Positions 1 through 13,749 of a stretch of DNA of 64,000 nucleotides are shown here, one piece after another. The notes below the pieces were generated by a model, which did not search any database, was not told the origin of the DNA, and saw only the letters and a program-made list of their open reading frames with translations. Position 1 is the stretch's first letter. Each line of letters opens with the position of its first letter. The stretch lies in assembly GCA_012295275.1 (NCBI GenBank), contig CM022673.1, forward strand, positions 18,587,310 through 18,651,309, in the 5' to 3' direction. This DNA comes from Chrysomallon squamiferum. Its lineage: Eukaryota; Mollusca; Gastropoda; Neomphalida; Peltospiridae. Made by a program: the position numbers and the translations under genes.

Positions 1-119
1 TTAATAAATAACGTAACGTGCGTATGAGTTTGCTAGTTTCCAGACCGACATTTTCATCCTCTCAAGTGATTTAGTGTTTAGTGCGTCGATTCGCGCCTCG
101 AAAAAGTCTTTATATCAGC

Positions 120-960
120 CGGCGACATAACTGATTATATAAGTGGTCATGTGGATGATATAATTAAAGCTTGTTTGCCACTTACATTTGCCAGCCAGTC
201 ATAAAAGAAAAACTAAAAATCGTTTAAAATAGAAATTTTAACACCAGTTTATTAAAGATTTTAAAAAGGAACCAAAATTGCTGATGGAACAAGATATGCC
301 AACGTTAAATTTCCATCAGAAGTATAAAGTTTAACATACTCCATGAAGTTTAGGACAGTTGAAGGCGATAGAATATTTTTGTGTTTTACACGATAATCAA
401 CTGAAAGTGTGTTATAATTGTACGGCTGACAGTTATATACTCAAGGATGGCCCAATATAACATGTCATTATTGTAAAGAAAAAGGACATTTTGCAAGACA
501 TGCCCTAAAACTTTCTTTGTGAAAAGTATAGGAAAAAGAAGATGAATGTGAAGGTTTGTCAGAGTACGACAGCGATGACCAGAAAAACAGCGACAATGAT
601 AGTGACATTACGAATTGTGATACGGATTAAACGAGAAGACAAAGAAGAGAAAAGAAAGTGAAACAAGACGTATCCACCAGATAAATACAACAGAAATGAA
701 ACAAAATAATAAGGAAAAACAAAAATCGCAAACTGGAGAGAAAACAGAAGAAAAAAAACGATGAAAACACAATTGAAAAAAATATTTTGAAGGACGCCAA
801 AAACCATCGAAACAGAAAACAGTCAGCAGACAAATGCACGTCCATGTAGATTAATCAAGCGAGGACAATAAGAATAGAAAATCTGAAGTTTGGTAGAAAA
901 CAGAAAACCAAAGAAGAGACATGCAGTGTGTATGAAAAGTGTGAGAGAAAGTATTAATAA
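120..960 (+). mobile_element. LINE ORF1-like relic
   Basis: Decayed reading with VKFPSEV, YSMKFRTVEG and a zinc-knuckle-like CHYCKEKGHFA, then a charged Asp/Lys-rich tail; many stops. Same family as 25847-26400. Confidence 0.65.
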
Positions 961-1142
961 AGCTATGAATGAGTATGATGATGAGATTATCAATATGCTA
1001 TAGCATATCTAAGAATGGATAATATTTTTATAACTTTTCTCATTATAATTATGATTTTCACGAAAAATACAAATGGACAAGGGATAAAGTTAATGCAAAA
1101 TATCCTTATTATATGTTTAATGTCTTGTTTGAGATGCATTAA

Positions 1143-1258
<116 letters not shown>

Positions 1259-1449
1259 AATTTGATCAACCATTTTAAAATCAATATACATCATTAGAGT
1301 TTGAGATAATTTGGAAATTAAAACTGAATCGATTAAATGTACAGTACCATTTGTCACATTAATAAATTATTTTTTATTCTTTAGTAATAGATTTCGCTTT
1401 TGTAATACTTTAACTTAATTGTGGTGATCCATTCTTGAGGAAATGAATT

Positions 1450-2460
1450 TAATATTAATTTATAAAGAAATGAAATCTATAATCGTGGTATCGTGAGCAT
1501 TCTGATATATTAATGAAGTCCAGTTTTCAGATACTTTGATACCATTAATATTATCTGTACTTTTAATTAAAAGCTTTAAAGGTTTCGGCAACTATTATAT
1601 ATAGAATCATAGAACTTGGACAAGCTTGTCTTAAACCTCTAGAGCAGAAAAACATATTAACATGCTGCTGATATATTTATAAAGAATGTTTATAAAAAAA
1701 AAATGGTTTTCTCCAAATTACTTTTTTCAAACTTTTAATATAAAACTTTGTGATACACAATCAAAGACTGTTTTCTATCTATTCTGATTAAATAACTATC
1801 TTAATTTCTTACTTCTGTCAAATCTATTATATCTCACTGACATTACATTCATTATTTATTATAGCTGTCCTTGGACGACATTATTCATCAGGGGAGATAA
1901 TTTTGACATCATTTTCTTGAAACGATTCGCAAATACTTCAGCAATAATTTTGCTTTTGATCTTAAAATTGCTGTTTTGCATTTCTGTTTTTTAAATTTCA
2001 GCTAAACCTTTTTCTGATAGATGAAGTCATGGTTAAGTCAGAGTCGTTATTTAAGGTTGGTTTTACAACTTCTCTTTTTTATATATATTATAATAGTGTT
2101 TATTTTGTAATTTTCATTTTATCAATCAATAATACTAAGTAAAACTTTAATTTTGTATTTCAGATTGTCCCACCAAACCAATGCTTCAGATAAAAATAGT
2201 GAACATTCTTTCGCTTCACCAGTAATTTCTTCTAAGCGTTACAGAAATATTCGTCATTTACTAACTGATTATTGAAAAGCCAAACACCTTGTGCTCTTTC
2301 TTCTTTAGAAAAATCTAATATTAATGGAATGAAATTATGATCACTCAGAGCTGTGTAACCAAAGTCCATATTTAGCAGAAATTTTAATAATGATTTGGAT
2401 ATTAAAACGTAATCAATCCTCGAAGTAATTTTCCATATTTAGCAGAATTCTGTCACGCCA
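1450..2460 (-). mobile_element. LINE ORF2 relic (endonuclease end and reverse transcriptase)
   Basis: Minus strand: SRIDYVLISKSLL and FGYTALSDHNFIPL are the C-terminal motifs of an APE-type endonuclease; IIAEVFANRFKKMMS matches the reverse transcriptase stretch seen at 46.65 kb; YQNAHD is a decayed catalytic YADD box. L1/Tx1-like by style. Confidence 0.68.
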
Positions 2461-3011
2461 ATTATCTAAGAGATTTAGTTCATTCTTTTAGAATATAATT
2501 TGACGTCATATTAAAATTCGTATTCTTAATTCCTAATTCTAAATAATGATCCATTTTTTTTTTTAAATCAGTATCTTTTATAGTCTTTTCAACCTTGACA
2601 GATTGTGGCATCTTTTGAAAGATTAAACATTATCATCTATTTTTTACTTTTTATTTATTTTTTTTTTTTATATATTTTTTATTATTATTATTTTGTTTAA
2701 TTTTTAGCATTTTCCTTCTTCATCACAGCTATGAAAACTAAACTTTTATGGACAGTTATTCGATACTACAATTGCTATACGTCTTCTGTTTTTAGACTGA
2801 TAATTATTGTAAATAAATGTTTGTATGCTTCTATAAAATCATTATCCAAAAAGGTTTATTCTAGAAAAGCTATATAGAAATATCTACTTTTAACAGATGC
2901 AAATAATGAATTCATTTTGTCAGTATCTCTCAAACCTTTAACATTTAAAGAGATTAACAACACTGTGAAAATTATAATGTGAAGAAAATAATCCAATTAT
3001 AATATTTTTAA

Positions 3012-3360
3012 GTGTATTATGCCTTTTCGAATAAATATCAGTTTTTTCTCTTATTTGTTTTATTTTTCTCCTTTTCATCATTTATGCATTTTTCATGTCC
3101 TTTACATTCATCTTTCTTTCTTTCGTTTGACATTATCCTTTCGCTCATTTCTTTCCTTTCTACCACAATACGCCATACGATATCTTCTTTTCTTTTTTTT
3201 ATTTTCATTTGATTTGTTTTCATTTGTGTTGCTCTCTTCTTCCGTTTCTATTTCACTATCTTCTGTATCATCTTTTTGTGCATCACAATATTTTTCGGAA
3301 TGATTTTGTATTTTACAATTTCTTGTAGTGTGTCCCATTTCATCGTATTTAAATCATTTA
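3012..3360 (-). mobile_element. LINE ORF1 zinc-knuckle relic
   Basis: FKYDEMGHTTRNCKIQ followed by an acidic DDTEDSEIETEEES stretch and a Lys/Arg-rich end. The CCHC knuckle has lost two cysteines to Tyr/Phe-type codons. Confidence 0.5.
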
Positions 3361-3419
3361 ACTAAAAATACATTCTAAAAAAGAAAGAGAGAAAGAAAGA
3401 AAAAACAAATTAAATGTAA

Positions 3420-4215
3420 ACAATTCTAGAAATATCCATAGTGAAGCATGTAGTAGTTATAATCTTTCAATACGTTTTGTAACCTTAATGGAAGATATAT
3501 GTCTTACTCCACCACTTCATTTCAAACACTAAGGCAACAGTGTCCGGTTATGAAAGCAGCTCTGTATTAAGAAGATGAAATGAATCTTAGTATGTTAATA
3601 TGTCAGTGACTCTGTTAATATGTCAGTGACTATGTTAATATGTCAGTGAATATGTTAATATGTCAGTGACTATGTTTTTACACAGAGAAAATTTCAAACA
3701 TTCATGGATGAACAATTCTATGTTTAAAAAAGTAACGCTTTCATTAGCTATGATTCTCAAATATAAGATAACTAACATAGATAAAAACATCTTCAGTTCA
3801 GTTTAATTCAGGTATAAGCCAATAACTGAATTATAAATACAGACAAAAATAGTTAGCTAAAACATACTTACTGAAATTCTTAAATTAATTATTTGACTGG
3901 TTTTATCGTTTCCAAATAAATAAATAAATAAATCTCCTTTAGTTTCTTATTTTAAATTTATGCTTTAGAAAGTTAATACTTTTTGAATGAAATAGTTATA
4001 TTTCAGATACGTATTTACAAAGGTTTTATAAATTATAATTACATGTATTATCAATTAATCATGATTTGTCCTGGTCGAACGTGAAAAAGAAACGAGAATT
4101 GAAAAGTGTTGGTGTCAGTTTTGACAAATAAGAAAAAAAGATTCGTTTGTACGTTACGTAAAAGAATAGAAATCGGAAAGAGGATGGTTATTGGAGTTAA
4201 TTAAAAATAAAGTTT
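3420..4215 (-). repeat. Arm 1 of a long inverted repeat
   Basis: The reverse complement aligns with 6300-7120 and with 28.40-29.13 and 42.09-42.81 kb. Ends include ACAAATCATAATTAATTGAT. Moderately diverged from the other three. Confidence 0.7.
3591..3672. repeat. 20-base tandem repeat, four units
   Basis: Unit TATGTTAATATGTCAGTGAC with single-base variants. Confidence 0.85.
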
Positions 4216-6299
4216 AGCTTGTATGTTTTTCAAAGTGAAAGTAAACATTACATGCAGTACATATTATATAACAGGTGATCAGAATAAAAGCAAGGAGATG
4301 GCCTATCAGTAATCTAATATGTGAATCATTACTACTGTAACCAAATAATGTCCACATTCTTAATCCTTCGTGACTAAAAGCTTTCTTTTTAAAGAAACAT
4401 GTTTACATGTTTAAATAAGGGAATCAGTCTAGGCCAATACAAAAACCAATATTTTCAGTTAAAAACCTATATATTGAGCTTAAACGTGATTTTCCAATTT
4501 TAAATTAAACAAATTTTGGCGACAGCACATTACATGCTAGTTTAAAATCAAGATCTATACCAACATTCGTTTTATAATCTTCTTTTTTCCCGTTCAACAT
4601 TATATCCTAATTTTTTCAAAATGTTTTAAAATGTAGGTTTCTGAAATTTTTTGTCAACTAATATAGAATAACAAAATTAAGAAGCAAACATTGTAGGTGA
4701 TACTATATTATTTCTATAAAAAAAAAATAAAAGATTAGATTAATTTACTATTTAACCTTATTAAATCATTATTAAACAATGGTGGCAGAAGTATTTGTCT
4801 TCCATATTCACTTATATTGTTAAATGTTATTAACAATTCAGCATAAACTGGAGGCAGTGAACAAATCACGTTTGACATGTTTCATTTTTAATACACTTTC
4901 TTTCTGTTGCATGTTACTATATCGTAAAAGAAAAAACCCATTGTAATCTAAGAGTTTGTTTTTGGGGGGATTTTCAATTCAGTATTTTCCAAATTAAGAC
5001 CTCCTTTATTAGCTGTTTCAATTATTGTGTTATATTTTATTTGAACTATATATATTTTATTTTTTTCATCCCCAAAATTTTTTAAAATTAACTTGTGTAA
5101 TTTTATGTACTTAAACAATAGTACTATAAAGCACCTGTTGTTGTCTTTTATTATTTCTTAATATATATATATATATATATATATATTATTTTATAATTAT
5201 TATTATTATTATTATTATTTTTTTTCTGTTTTTTCTCTTTTTTGTTTTTTCTTTTTTTCTGATGGACTGTTCTTATTTATTCATAATATTTAGTGACATA
5301 AAAAAATATATATATATAAATCTGGAAAATCACATTTATCTTTAATATGAAGGTTTTTAACAGAAAATACTGAACACTGGTTTTTAGACTGCCTATATTG
5401 ATCCCCTTATTTAAACATGTATCTATGATATTAACATTTTTCTTTGCAATAAAAAGGCTCTGGTACTGAAGAAGTAAGAATATCGACATTATTTAGTTTC
5501 AATAGTAATGATTTACATACTAGATTTCCTCCTTTATTTATTTTTCAGCTGTAAAAATGACCGCTTATAAGCATACAAATATTTGGTAGGTATATTATTA
5601 GACTGTGTTATTTTGTTTGAAAGAAAATTTAATGACATGTTAAATATTCTTTACATACAGACGTCTTCATAAAATAAAGAACTTTATAATTTATGGATTA
5701 TGTAACAGTTTCTGAAACTAAAGTAATAGTTATTAGTTCGTAGTTAAACTTTTAACGTATATGTAAAGAGTTTTTCTATTTGTTTGCTTTTTATTTATCG
5801 TATTTAATATACTTTAATTCTTATAGTTTAATAATGAACGATATTAAATTTGATTTACTTGTAGTATTCAGTGTTGTATCAATATGGTTTTATGAATAAA
5901 GATTTAAAAGTAAAAACATTTCACTCTCTCGCGGCGACCGCCGCGGCTCGGTGACCCGCTTGGGAAATATTTTTGAATTAGAAAAATGTTATACATACAT
6001 TAATTAGAAAATAAATAAAAAACATTTATTATACATTCTACAGAGCCCATCTACCGGAAATAGCTGCTGCTTGCAAGCACTGAAATTGCACATCAGACAA
6101 CAACGTTTTTAATAACGTCACCACAGTAGAAATGCTGAAAAATGATCAATACACATTGTGTAACATACAGAGAAAGCGGATAAGAATTACTGACAGTCCA
6201 TCTGATTGTTTTATTCTGATCGCCTTTTGTTTAATATGCACGGTATGTAATGTTTAATTTCAGACTGTAAAGCATACACGTTGAAATTTATTATTAATT
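4216..6299. other. AT-rich stretch without a recognisable gene
   Basis: No exon-like or repeat-protein signal seen, apart from TA and TTA microsatellites near 5.16-5.22 kb and the GC-rich spot at 5.93-5.97 kb. Confidence 0.5.
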
Positions 6300-7120
6300 A
6301 ACTCAAATAAACCATCCTCTTTCCTATTTCTATTCTCTTATGTAATGTTTAAACGAATCTTTTTTCTTATTTGTCAAAACTGACATGAACACATTTGATT
6401 TCTCACTTCTTTTTCACAATCGACCAGGACAAATCATAATTAATTGATGATACATGTAATATAAATTATGAAATGTTTCTAAATAAGTATCTGATATATA
6501 ACTAATTCATTTAAAAAGTATTAACTTTTTAAAACATAAATAAACTTAAAAACTAAAGGTTATTTATTTATGTATTTATTTATTAATTTAACTGTTTGTT
6601 TTTATTTTTATTTTTTTTTTTTTTTAATTGGAAAGGGTAAAAACGATTAAAATAAATAATTTAAGAATTTAAGTATGTTTGAATTATTTTTGTTAGTGGT
6701 TTCTAATTGAATTAAACTGAATCGTCGATGTTTTTATCTGATGTACGTAAACTATTGTGTAGCACATTTTTAACGACGTCCTTCCATGTAAAAACAAATG
6801 TTGTTAGCGTCCAGTTAATATTTGAGAAACTCAAGCATTCTCTGAACTAAACATAGTTAATCAAAGACTTATTTTTTAAACAGAACACTATTCATTCATG
6901 AATGTGTGAGACTTTCCCTGTGTATATTTAAAACGTTAGTCACTAACATATTATCACTAAGTTATGCATTTCATATTCTCAACAGAGAGCTGTTTTCATA
7001 GCGAGAGTCTGTAGACTTGGTGCCTGAAATGAAAGGGTGGAGTAAAATATACATCTTCCATGAAGGTTACAAAAGGTACTGGAAGTTATAACTACCACAT
7101 GTTTCGATATGGATATTTTT
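6300..7120 (+). repeat. Arm 2 of the inverted repeat (same orientation as the unit A and B copies)
   Basis: Opens with CCATCCTCTTTCCTATTTCT and continues collinearly into 7.68-7.97 kb, as in units A and B. So 0-8 kb looks like an older, diverged version of the right part of the unit. Confidence 0.7.
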
Positions 7121-7782
7121 TTAAATATTCACTTTTAATGCCCTTTTTCTTTCCTTCTCTTTAAATAAAAAAATGTATTGAAGAAAGTCAACGACAGCTA
7201 ATTTTTGTTTTTTAAAAAGTTTGTGATAAATTTGTATTCTCGGTATCAAATAGTTAAAAAGACAACCCTGCACACTTTTCAGTGCCAACTTTCAATTTTA
7301 AAAAGCAAAGATTTCCTTTCCCTCGTAGTTCATTATATTTAGTGCCATTTGAAAGCTTCCATTTATCTGTTGCTAAATAACTTTTACTCAGGAAATGTCA
7401 CTTTCATTTTCTTAGTGAAATTGTATCACACGGGTTAAAATATGAGTATAACTAGTTTTTATTTACAGTATCTAATCTGTTGTTTCTGAAATCATATGAT
7501 CATGATATCGGACCTCAGGATGGCATTGTCTCGTTCAGTCCTACAGTCCGTCAAATGCACGTATTTTCCCATGATGCCATTCATGACCCATAGTTGTTTC
7601 TGATTCTGTATTGTTAACCGATTAATAAATTACAACAGAGAAGGAACATTTTTAAAAAAAAAAGGAAAAAATCGTGGAAAAAACATGTTGCCTTTTAATT
7701 TCTGTAAACCTGGCGTCAGCCATTCTTATTTTCATCGATAACAGATAACTTATGCAATCATTACAGATCGAACAGTTAGTAG

Positions 7783-7784
<2 letters not shown>

Positions 7785-7841
<57 letters not shown>
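7785..7841. repeat. (GT)n microsatellite
   Basis: About 57 bases; the unit A and B copies (29.46, 43.13 kb) are much shorter. Confidence 0.97.
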
Positions 7842-7843
<2 letters not shown>

Positions 7844-7969
7844 CAACTTATTTGGTTGTGAAATAATAACAGTCATCATTTCTATCGAAATCCATAGAGT
7901 TATTTTCGTAATTTACCTTGCATAAGTTATGTATGATTCACATCGTCGGTGAACAAACATGAGTAGGAT

Positions 7970-9080
7970 CCTACGCTTCTTACTCTCTTGTAAAGTGAGT
8001 GTATAGCAAACTCACTGTTGTGTTGATTCACATTTTCTGATGACTTTACTGACTATAAGGTCGTTTGTACCTGTCGTTGAACAACAACTGTAAACCGTAT
8101 TGCAAATGCTTATTTTCATGTTACTTTCTCAAGTGTTAATAATCCTTGAGTATCTCCACTACATCATCGCAGGCAAATATATTTTACAATATTTTCTACT
8201 GCAATCAGATATATTTCAGAAAAGTTAAATATTAACAGCTTTCTTTTAGTACGTAAAAATTGAGTGGTACTGTACTTTTGCTTACATATGTTTCAAATTC
8301 TAAGATGATTATCAGCTGTCTTTTTTCTTCATTCAAAATTCGACGGTTCAAATTAAAAATATAAACAGAATGGCAGAGGTAATCAATGAAAAAATTGTAC
8401 TTATTAATTATGAAATATTGTTACAGAACTGTGCTGCAAGTTTTGCATTCGTATTTGTTTTGTTTTTTCTATATGTGTGTATAATATATATATAGTATTC
8501 TTGTTACAGAACTATGCTGCTGTATATAAAAAGATTAAAAAATCTGGAAAACATTCAAAGTTCGGAAAAATGAAATGAAAAATACAGCGACACAAAAGAA
8601 AGATAAAATTCACCATTGTTTTTTTTTTCTTTTTCTTTTTTTTAACAGAGGCTTTATTTTTAAATTTAAAATACATAAATTTATATATAAAATTTTTCGA
8701 AGTCTGTATTTCAATGTCTTTTAATACTTTAATATTATTAATTTTAATAATATTATTAATTTGGATAATAACCGGAAACATCATCGAAATAATAAAAATT
8801 GAAGAAAAATATATTTTTAACAGAGGGTTTTAAATATTTAAAATACTTTTCAAAGTCAGACATAATTTCATCGAAAGATATATTTTAAATATTTTTAACA
8901 GTTTTATTTTAGAAAAGTTAAATATTAAAGTTTGCTTTTGTTGCTGAATTTTTGCTGAAATATGTTTCAAATTCTAAGATTATTATCAGCTGTCTTTTTT
9001 CTTTATTAAAAATTCGAAACTTCAAATTAAAATAAGAACAGAATGTCAGAGTTAATCAAAGAAAAATTTGTATTTATTAA
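7970..9080. other. Gene-free AT-rich sequence
   Basis: 8.3-9.1 kb contains partial internal duplication (TTCAAATTCTAAGAT...TATCAGCTGTCTTTTTTC at 8.29 and 8.96 kb) that also precedes the galaxin exons of units A and B. Confidence 0.5.
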
Positions 9081-9141
9081 TTATGTTAGTATTCTTGTTA
9101 CAGAACTGTGCTGCAAGTTTTGCATTCGTATTTGTTTTCTT

Positions 9142-9510
9142 CTAGCAAATGTGGCCATTGCAGCAGTTGTTGAATGCTGCGTCATAGCCTCGTGTTCCAC
9201 AACATGCAGGACGTAGTCCACTTCTGGGGACAACGTTTCCCCCGCAGCACATGTTGAATTTTGCATCATAGCCTCGTGTTCCACAACATGCAGGACGTAG
9301 TCCACTTTTGGGGACAACGTTTCCCCGGCAGCACATGTTGAATGTTGCATCATAGCCTCGTGTTCCACAACATGCAGGACGTAGTCCACTTTTGGGGACA
9401 ACGTTTCCCCCGCAGCACATGTTGAATGTTGGATCGTCCACTTTTGGAGACAACGTTTCCCCCGCAGCACATGTTGAATGTTGGATCGTAGCTTCTATGG
9501 CCGCATACAG
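9142..9510 (-). pseudogene. Galaxin-type exon with extra repeats, frame broken (oldest copy)
   Basis: Same acceptor and same FNNCCNGHIC-stop end as the unit B copy, with three nearly identical 84-base (28-residue) units FNMCCGGNVVPKSGLRPACCG... in between. Just after the first unit a deletion shifts the frame (AVCGHRSYDPTFNMCC is out of frame with the rest). Confidence 0.72.
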
Positions 9511-9569
9511 CTGTATTTCAAAATTAAAATAATGACTTTTATATATTTTCATTACTATTATCTGCTTGA

Positions 9570-9747
9570 CTCTCTATGAGCTGAACGGTGACGTAAATGT
9601 GTAGCGCACCCATAACTTATTAAATATATCCAGCTATTTAGTTTCATTAATTGGTATCGAGTCAGAAGTGTAGATATTTTGTTTACATGTGCTAGTTTCG
9701 AGGATAATCCAAATGTATGTGTATTCAAAAACATATTCAGTTTTGTC

Positions 9748-9785
<38 letters not shown>

Positions 9786-9790
9786 GAAAC
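9570..9790. repeat. Local direct duplication, copy 1
   Basis: Same sequence as 10.98-11.19 kb (AATTGGTATCGAGTCAGAAG ... (CA)n), with a few changes. Confidence 0.7.
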
Positions 9791-10446
9791 ACATACAATA
9801 CATACATACATACATACATATATACACACACACATATATATATATTAAATATAGATCTATGCATTTGCCTGATGCATGTGTACACTCACCTGTACATAAA
9901 TCGCTAATATTAAAACAATTACCTGGAAGTGTTCAAAAGGCTGTGTATTTGTGTAATCAAAGCTTTGTAAGAAAATTACCTTTTGAAAAAACCCACGCCG
10001 ATGCTCCCCTTGGCAGAATGCATGTGATTATTAATACAGCGACACAAAAAGCCAAAAGAGAAATATTCTGCATTTTATTATTTTTTTTGTTTGTTTGTTG
10101 TTCTTTTTTTATTAATCTGGAAAGAGAAAAAAAATTGCGTTATTTATAATTTTAATAAAACAATGTACGATACTTACATACATCTATATATAAATTTATA
10201 TATAAAATTATATAAATGCAGAAGCCCATAAAATATTTGCCAATGTAAACTTTTAATACATTAATATTATAACACTGTAATATTATTGATTTTAATGATA
10301 AAATATAACGAAAAAAGATTAAATCGGAAACATCGAAGTCGGAAATAATAAAAAATTGAAGAATGAAACACCATTGTTGGCTAACAGAGGGTTTTAAATT
10401 TATAATCTTTTCAAAGTCTGTATTCTCTCTCTAATGGATAATCCTC

Positions 10447-10498
<52 letters not shown>

Positions 10499-10979
10499 TA
10501 ATAAAAGAATTTGAGAATAATGATGTAAGAAGTTTGGTAATATGAACATTTATAAATATTCTGTTGCTAAGCTAGGTAGATTGGACAGTATTACTTACTT
10601 CCGACATGCATATCCTGGATCTGTTATTACAGAGCGGAGAATTCGATTGAATACTTTACTGATGTTAAAGCAAAACCAATACAGTATTAACGAATCGAAA
10701 ACAAAGGAAACTAATTCTTTCCACTTTTTGATAGATCATCAAATAAATCTAAAATTTTACATTTTGATATAAAAAAAACGATTAAGAATTCTAAATAAAA
10801 ACTTACGCAATTTCTTTCCAAAGCACAGTAGCGAATTAGGCTAGCTTATGTCCTTTATATATTCATGTGGGGTCCAAAACACCTCATAGTATAGTAATGG
10901 TAATAGCCAATGGAAATCTGTCTGCACTCCAATAGGCGGAAAGATATTGCACATCCGTCTAAGGAATGAACAACATGAG

Positions 10980-11156
10980 CTGAAAGGTGAAGCAAATCTG
11001 TAGCGCACCAATACATTATTAAATATATCCCGCTGTTTAGTTTCATTAATTGGTATCGAGTCAGAAGTATAGATATGTGTTGTCTTGTTTACATGTGCTA
11101 GTTTCGAGGATAATCCAAATGTATGTGTATTCAAAAACATATTCAGTTTTGTCTTG

Positions 11157-11195
<39 letters not shown>
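10980..11195. repeat. Local direct duplication, copy 2
   Basis: See 9570-9790. Confidence 0.7.
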
Positions 11196-11214
11196 CAAAC
11201 ACATACATACTACA

Positions 11215-11242
<28 letters not shown>

Positions 11243-11247
<5 letters not shown>

Positions 11248-11360
11248 CTTTACTTTTTATGCACGATAGAGTTGGTTGTAATGCAATTTATAATATATAT
11301 AAACTTTGTATATATTAAATAATTCTTTATTCAGGATATATATATATAGGTATGCACGAT

Positions 11361-11402
<42 letters not shown>

Positions 11403-11463
11403 TGAATAATATTATAAATTGCATTACAACCAACTCTATCGTGCATAAAAAGTAAAGATATTT
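11243..11463. repeat. Hairpin with about 58-base arms around a TA run
   Basis: TATGCACGATAGAGTTGGTT (11.26 kb) reappears inverted at 11.44 kb; the centre is (TA)n. Confidence 0.75.
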
Positions 11464-12948
11464 TTTCTGCTTTTGAAAACTATTACTGTAATACAGGAGT
11501 TAATTTGCCATCTCAGAATTTTTCTGCATAATGTTCATAAAACTAACTCAGAAATTATCTAAATGGTTGGATACTAATAACAGATGCTGAACATATTTTG
11601 AATGCACAGCGTCCACTTGTAAAACTGTAAACAGTTTATATTATGTTTAACAGCAGGTTTTATTATCGCCCGAAGGAAAATGTAAAATGTTTCAGTGATA
11701 CATTCTTATCTAAAAATAACTGTATGCAAGTTACAAGATATCCTCATAAATCACTCCAGATAATTCAGAAAGAAAATTGACCTGAAGATGCTTCAATTTA
11801 AAATGATAGAAAACTTATGGAGGTATATCACGTTAAAAGTCCCTTTTTTATTGCCCTTTTCAGACAAATTTATTGATTTTACTAAATGTATTATACATAA
11901 CTATAAATCAGAATTTTATGCAAAACATCATAATCAAAACTGCATGTTCCTAGATAAATGTGGTTGAAAGCTGTAGATATTTTACCGGCATCTACACTGA
12001 ATCTGTTCATCAATTTGATCCCCAAATTCGACCTGTCTCATGGACTAATAGTCATTTGCAAATAAATATGGCTGACAAAACCAAGAAGCTGGTCCAGGAA
12101 CTGCAAGCATTAGTGGATGGTGCTAGGGATTGTCAGCATATGATTTTTTTTCATGCTTTGTTACGTCAATCACATCAAGGGTTTGGTGTGTTGTTAATAA
12201 AATCGATTCATAAACACACATTAACGCTCATAAACATTTTTTCAACGACATTTTAACGATATAGTTTTGGGAACGTGACCCCTGTTTAGTGTCACAGAGA
12301 AAAAGCTTGCGATTGCTATGAGCTTACGAGTTGAGGATTGAACAAAGAGGAAGTACTAATTATAAATAAATGTCATCATTCTGATCTGTTATCTGGTGAT
12401 AATAAGTGAAATAACTTTTATGCTAAAGATTCTGACTGATTGACAGATGTTACAGCTCTCTTTTACCTTTGACTCATGTTAGTTTTCTTTCCTTTCTCAA
12501 ATACAAATCACTTAATGTCTAGCTGACATAACTATTTTTAAATTTTGCCTCAGGTGACTAATGACAAGAAAACTAGGAAGAACAATATTATATCCCTTCA
12601 CATTTTCGTCTCACAAACACTTTTAAATATTTTGTATGGTGGATATTACATTAACTCAGGACTTACTGTCAATCAATTTTTGTCTATCTACATTCAAAGA
12701 CTAATCATTCGAGCATAGGAGAACAGAATATTCATTCCTAAATACATCCAGTAAATAGCAAATAGATTATTAATAAGGAAAGGATTATAAACAAATTTGC
12801 TCTTGTTAAATCCAGAAAATATAGTTTTTAAACCGTACTTTTGTTACTTTTGACATTTGAAGCAATACCCTAAATGTAAGTAATATTTTCACAGAAATGT
12901 CACAAAGCATTGTGCTATCGCCTGGCTATATAGCAAAAATAAATAAAA

Positions 12949-13004
<56 letters not shown>

Positions 13005-13575
13005 ATGATGATGGATGTTTTTATTACGACATTCTCTGTACTATTTTCTCAACACGTACAACTGTTTAAAGCCGGTTTCCTGAAGGAGATGACTGATTCA
13101 TATTAATTGTTTACTACTTGCATTTTCTGTCATGTGATAGAATTAATGATATAAAACACGGAGCTTGACCAAGTACTGAGTAAGTTAGGTAAAGTTTTGC
13201 AGTGCTTGCGCAATTCACAGAAACGTTTTATCTTCTACAAAAAGAAAAATTAAATATTTAAATAAACTCAATTAAAACTAATATTTATTAATAATTATCT
13301 TTCCACATGAAAATATTAAACCATCCTGTGAACGCAATAATAATAATAATAGTAATAATAAAATATTAGCACAAAAAGTGAAATTTCTGTGTACTTTTCG
13401 ACCAAATCTTTGTGTAAACAGGATATAGGATTTGAACCTAGTGTGACGAAACATGACATAAACATGATAGATAAACAGGTTTAACTTGAACTGTTGTTAT
13501 TGTGAAATATTTATGTGCAGACGGTGAACTGTGTACTCAACTAGAGATTAGCTATTTCTGTGCATATGTACGTAC

Positions 13576-13624
<49 letters not shown>

Positions 13625-13740
13625 GGCGTGTGTGGTATGTATTATGTGCGGATGTATGTTTATTCTATATATGTATGAATTTAAGTACAAATGAATTTGC
13701 TGGATTATTATTTAAAAATATATTAAATTGTTTTATTTTT
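11464..13740. other. Gene-free stretch left of unit A
   Basis: Contains (CA)n at 12.95 kb and (GT)n at 13.58 kb. A short open reading at 12069 (MADKTKKLVQELQALVDGAR) is unassigned. Confidence 0.45.
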
Positions 13741-13749
13741 AGAACCTGT

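Noticed and set aside
3591-3672. Tandem repeat considered as a CRISPR-like array
   Set aside because: Units are directly adjacent with no spacers, and the DNA is eukaryotic.
12069-12150. Short coding-like stretch MADKTKKLVQELQALVDGAR
   Set aside because: No splice support, no family recognised, single copy; too weak to annotate as a gene.
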